Shown here: one piece after another, positions 4,812 through 5,901 of the stretch
How positions within the stretch are numbered: position 1 is the stretch's first letter
Layout of the letters: each line of letters begins with the position of its first letter
NCBI GenBank assembly: GCA_040220455.1
Contig: JAVJUS010000046.1
Location: 1-5,901, forward strand
Reading direction: 5' to 3'
Source of the DNA: JAVJUS01 sp040220455
Lineage (GTDB): Bacteria > Pseudomonadota > Alphaproteobacteria > DSM-16000 > Inquilinaceae
Length of the DNA: 5,901 nucleotides
Made by a program: the position numbers and the translations under genes
The notes under the pieces: model-generated
The model's database searches: none
What the model was told of the DNA's origin: nothing
Seen by the model: the letters and a program-made list of their open reading frames with translations, nothing else

Positions 4812-5901
4812 CGGCGGGCCTGCCTCTCCTGGTCCTGGGCCGCGGCCGTGCGGGCGTGGGCCAGCGCGGCCTCGGCCATCGCCCGGATCATGGTCTCCGG
4901 CGCCTGGTCGCGCCGCCGGGCCTCGGCGCGGACCCAGTCGGCGGCGGCCAGGTCCGCCAGGCGCGCGCCGTCGTAGAGCTCCCGGAAGACCCGCCGGCTG
5001 ACCGGGTCGACGACCCCGGCCGCGCCGAGCGCCGCGAGATGCTGCTCGAAGGCGGTCTCGTCGAGGAACCGGGGATCGGCGTCCTCGTCCGGGTTATCGG
5101 GATGATCGACGCCGGGGGTCTCGGGCGGCCGGGCCTGGCGCAGCGCCGCGGCGATGTCCGAGCGCCAGAACGCCTCGAAGCCGCCGAAACCCGGCACCGG
5201 CGCGTGGTCCCAGGCCGCCTGCCAGCGGCCGCGGTCGTCGCCGGCCGCGGCCGGCGCGCCGGCGCGCAGCGTCTTGAGGAAGCGGTTGATGCCGCGGGCC
5301 TGGTTGACCGGGACCGCGTCGAGCCAGTCGAACGGGCAGAGCCCGAGCGCGACGAACTCGGCGAAGGGCCGGTTGACGCTCTCGAGCAGCTTGATCGTCG
5401 CCGAGCAGAACCGGTTGAAAGGCGCACCCGGCGGCAGCGAGCGCACCGGCGACGGCGCGAGGCGGATGGCGTCCCACAGGCTCATCCGTCGCGGCAGCGG
5501 CAGGGCGGGGCCGGCAGGCGCGGCCAGGGCGACCGCCGGGCGCTCGCGACCCGGCTCGTCGGCGGCCTCCTCGGCGCAGGCCGCCTCGAGCCGTCGGCGC
5601 AGCGCCCGCAGGCTCTCGTCGGCGACCAGCGGCGTGGCTCCGTCGCTCGCGCACTCGACGATCTCGGCCTCGGCGAGGCGGTCGCTCGGATGGCGCTGGC
5701 ACAGGGCCTGGTAGAACCGGTGGGCGGCCGTCGCGGTCTCGCGGCGGACCGGGCTCAGGCGGCGTTCGAGCACCGCCTCGAAGTACCGCAAGGCCGCCTC
5801 GTCGGCGGTCATGCGGTCGCTGTAGAGGCCGTGGCCGAGGAGGCCCTGGCGGTTCTGCGGCCGGGCCAGCGCCGCCAGGAGGTCGGCGAAGACCTGGCCC
5901 G
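4808..5901 (-). CDS. Unrecognised cytosolic protein, 5' end outside the window (partial)
   Basis: The frame is open from the window edge to the TGA at 4808-4810, giving 363 visible residues. The ATG at 5812 is probably internal: it has no Shine-Dalgarno before it, and the 29 codons upstream all end in G or C and read as ordinary protein (GQVFADLLAALARPQNR, then GLLGHGLYSDR). The visible part is mostly helical. A first unit spans about residues 1-120, then comes a Pro/Ala-rich linker. A second unit (about 138-230) contains FNRFCSATIKLLESVNRPF, GLCPFDWLDAVPVNQARG and PGFGGFEAFW. An acidic stretch (DHPDNPDEDADPRFLDE) follows, then a C-terminal helical region with VFRELYDGARLADLAAADWV. No signal peptide or membrane helix is visible. 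I recognise no family. It heads the visible operon and is coupled to the small downstream gene, so a sensor, ATPase or scaffold role is possible but unproven; the missing N-terminus may hold the telling domain. Confidence 0.75.
   Translation of the reverse strand, partial: GQVFADLLAALARPQNRQGLLGHGLYSDRMTADEAALRYFEAVLERRLSPVRRETATAAHRFYQALCQRHPSDRLAEAEIVECASDGATPLVADESLRALRRRLEAACAEEAADEPGRERPAVALAAPAGPALPLPRRMSLWDAIRLAPSPVRSLPPGAPFNRFCSATIKLLESVNRPFAEFVALGLCPFDWLDAVPVNQARGINRFLKTLRAGAPAAAGDDRGRWQAAWDHAPVPGFGGFEAFWRSDIAAALRQARPPETPGVDHPDNPDEDADPRFLDETAFEQHLAALGAAGVVDPVSRRVFRELYDGARLADLAAADWVRAEARRRDQAPETMIRAMAEAALAHARTAAAQDQERQARR

Noticed and set aside
4820..4970. Sigma-factor region 4 or HTH-like look of the C-terminus of the first protein
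   Set aside because: The VFRELYDGARLADLAAADWV stretch loosely recalls such helices, but the spacing and recognition helix do not fit well enough to call.
4888..5714. Alternative-frame ORFs on both strands inside the first gene of the block
   Set aside because: Ser/Arg/Pro- or Ala/Ser-rich translations without domains. The frame ending at 4808 is coupled by ATGA to the next gene and has natural amino acid composition.

Overview
The window is very GC-rich, with third codon positions almost all G or C in the genes. It looks like chromosomal DNA of a high-GC Alphaproteobacterium. The best taxonomic clue is the first 128 bases, which encode the C-terminal end of a Tim44-like (TimA-type) protein, a family typical of that class; the Rhodospirillales or a relative would fit. 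No rRNA, tRNA, mobile element, CRISPR array or integration scar is visible.

Layout: the Tim44-like gene end (1-128, + strand) faces a six-gene block on the - strand that fills the rest of the window (203-5901). In transcription order the block contains: (1) a large unrecognised protein whose 5' end lies outside the window (5901-4808); (2) a small cytosolic protein, possibly a chaperone or adaptor (4811-4368, joined to gene 1 by an ATGA overlap); (3) a membrane protein with a stand-alone Lon/S16-type protease domain, one transmembrane helix and an exported C-terminal domain (4354-3041); (4) an exported protein with what looks like a degenerate OmpA-like half and a DUF4384-like half (3056-2211, overlapping gene 3 by 16 bases); (5) an exported TPR-OmpA protein (2166-1177); (6) an exported metacaspase-like protease with an EF-hand loop (1141-203). 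Gaps are 0-44 bases and most starts have a clear Shine-Dalgarno site, so this is almost certainly one operon.

How the genes may work together (inference): the order runs from cytosol (genes 1-2) to membrane (gene 3) to envelope (genes 4-6). Two unrelated protease folds are encoded: a Ser-Lys Lon-type domain predicted inside the cell and a Cys-His caspase-type domain predicted outside it. The membrane protein spans the two compartments, and the OmpA protein could hold the exported part to peptidoglycan. This resembles a cross-envelope proteolytic signalling or conflict (defence or regulated-death) module. Nothing in the sequence proves the trigger or the target.
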